DNA of 5,534 nt from positions 1 through 5,534 of the forward strand of contig CAQBGY010000239.1 in NCBI GenBank assembly GCA_948759685.1. The letters are read 5' to 3'. The stretch comes from an uncultured Eubacterium sp. (GTDB lineage: Bacteria; Bacillota_A; Clostridia; Lachnospirales; Lachnospiraceae). The translations under genes and the position numbers were made by a program. The notes below the pieces were generated by a model, which was not told the origin of the DNA, searched no databases, and worked only from the letters and a program-made list of their open reading frames with translations. Shown here one piece after another: positions 5,132-5,534 of this stretch; position 1 is the first letter of the stretch, and every line of letters starts with the position of its first letter.

Positions 5132-5164
5132 CAAAGATACTATAAAGAAGCATTGGAAAGGAAA
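5132..5164 (-). promoter_or_regulatory. Promoter of the HNH/coiled-coil operon
   Basis: On the - strand, TATCTTTG (5139-5132) matches the Bacteroidetes -7 box TAnnTTTG exactly. A TTTC (5164-5161), one base off the -33 TTTG, lies 21 bases upstream. Transcription would start near 5125-5127, giving a leader of about 8-10 bases before the ATG at 5117, with AAAAAGA as a weak ribosome site. The island therefore appears able to express itself independently of the tra operon. Confidence 0.65.
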
Positions 5165-5180
5165 AAATCCAATGCTTCTT
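5145..5180 (-). terminator. 13-bp perfect inverted repeat: traQ terminator or operator
   Basis: AAGAAGCATTGGA (5145-5157) and TCCAATGCTTCTT (5168-5180) are perfect inverted copies around a 10-base loop. The repeat lies 22 bases past the traQ stop. On the - strand it is followed by only TTTATAG, a weak U-tract, so it may be a terminator for the tra operon. The same dyad fills the -33 to -7 spacer of the HNH promoter and ends five bases before the -7 box, a good place for a repressor. Both roles are possible. Confidence 0.6.
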
Positions 5181-5202
5181 AACATTATATTGTTCTATAA
5201 AC

Positions 5203-5534
5203 TTATTTTTCCTCGTTGATATTATTAAACGAAAACGAAAGTTGCTGCATCTGCCCGAAGTTGTCGATGATATAAATGTCTATTGTCTGCTGGTCTGTCG
5301 ATGCCGAGGTGTAGTAGAGCCGGAACGTTTCTTTCTCCAGCGGGTAAAGGTCATTGGGCAGGAACACCGTACCGTTATCCATTTCCAACTTTCCTTTGCC
5401 GTCCGGCTGGAAATACCTTATTTGATAGATAGTCGGCTGGTAATAGCCGCCACGCACCAACTGGCAGCGTATTTCGGCAGTTTCCCCGACTTTCAGCCTT
5501 TTGGGTACTGGCAGCGTTTCGATGCTGAACGGGT
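5203..5534 (-). CDS. traQ: Conjugative transfer protein TraQ (DUF3872), 5' end beyond the window
   Basis: The C-terminal 109 residues are visible; the N-terminus lies beyond the right edge, and the frame stays open to 5534 (PFSIETLPVPKRLKVGETAE at the edge). The conserved part is IRYFQPDGKGKLEMDNGTVF, then LPNDLYPLEKETFRLYYTSA, then STDQQTIDIYIIDNFGQMQQ and a short acidic tail. I recognise this as TraQ of Bacteroidales conjugative transposons, a beta-sandwich-like, envelope-associated part of the mating apparatus whose exact role is unclear. A signal peptide or membrane anchor would be in the missing part. An apparent start at the TTG at 5460 is an artefact, because homologous sequence continues upstream. 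It is normally among the last genes of the traA-traQ operon; here the AT-rich HNH island follows. Confidence 0.9.
   Translation of the reverse strand, partial: PFSIETLPVPKRLKVGETAEIRCQLVRGGYYQPTIYQIRYFQPDGKGKLEMDNGTVFLPNDLYPLEKETFRLYYTSASTDQQTIDIYIIDNFGQMQQLSFSFNNINEEK

Noticed and set aside
3728..5202. Direct repeats flanking the AT-rich island as evidence for transposition
   Set aside because: I found no convincing target duplication or terminal inverted repeats at the two edges beyond short TATATT matches expected by chance, and the island encodes no transposase.

Overview
The window reads as part of an integrative and conjugative element (conjugative transposon, CTnDOT-like in a broad sense) of a gut Bacteroidales bacterium such as Bacteroides or Parabacteroides. 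Three things point there: a Bacteroidetes-type tyrosine integrase with the substituted first catalytic arginine, an ArdA antirestriction protein followed by small conjugative-transposon genes (one DUF3873-like), and the C-terminal part of a TraQ/DUF3872 transfer protein at the right edge. Three promoter-like sites fit the Bacteroidetes -7 consensus TAnnTTTG. No database search was possible; family calls come from recognising motifs.

Layout. Positions 1-151 hold the leader of the integrase, with an inverted repeat and a TAGTTTTG -7 box. The integrase runs on the + strand (152-1387). It is followed by three GGTAAC direct repeats at an exact 12-bp period plus one inverted copy, then a good intrinsic terminator (1491-1522). 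From about 1523 to 2058 I see no convincing gene, but there is structure: hairpins, a near-consensus promoter pointing back toward the integrase, and an AT-rich direct repeat. A + strand accessory cluster follows: ardA (2059-2592), a small membrane protein (2649-2861), a DUF3873-like protein (2882-3100) and an unrecognised 160-aa protein (3116-3598). It ends in a run of three inverted repeats (3604-3727).

The right part is on the - strand. traQ (5203 to beyond the edge) ends an incoming transfer operon. Between traQ and the accessory cluster lies a visibly AT-rich two-gene island: an HNH-nuclease-like protein (4197-5117) and, 16 bp downstream, a small helical, probably coiled-coil protein (3764-4180). 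The HNH gene has its own near-consensus promoter, partly overlapped by a 13-bp perfect inverted repeat. That promoter shows that the start is the second in-frame ATG, at 5117, not the first at 5153.

How the parts fit (inference). The integrase moves the element in and out of the chromosome, the tra genes move it between cells, and ArdA protects incoming DNA from type I restriction. The HNH/coiled-coil pair looks like recently acquired cargo and is the best candidate in the window for an undescribed system, possibly anti-phage or inter-element defence. Nothing in the sequence proves that function.
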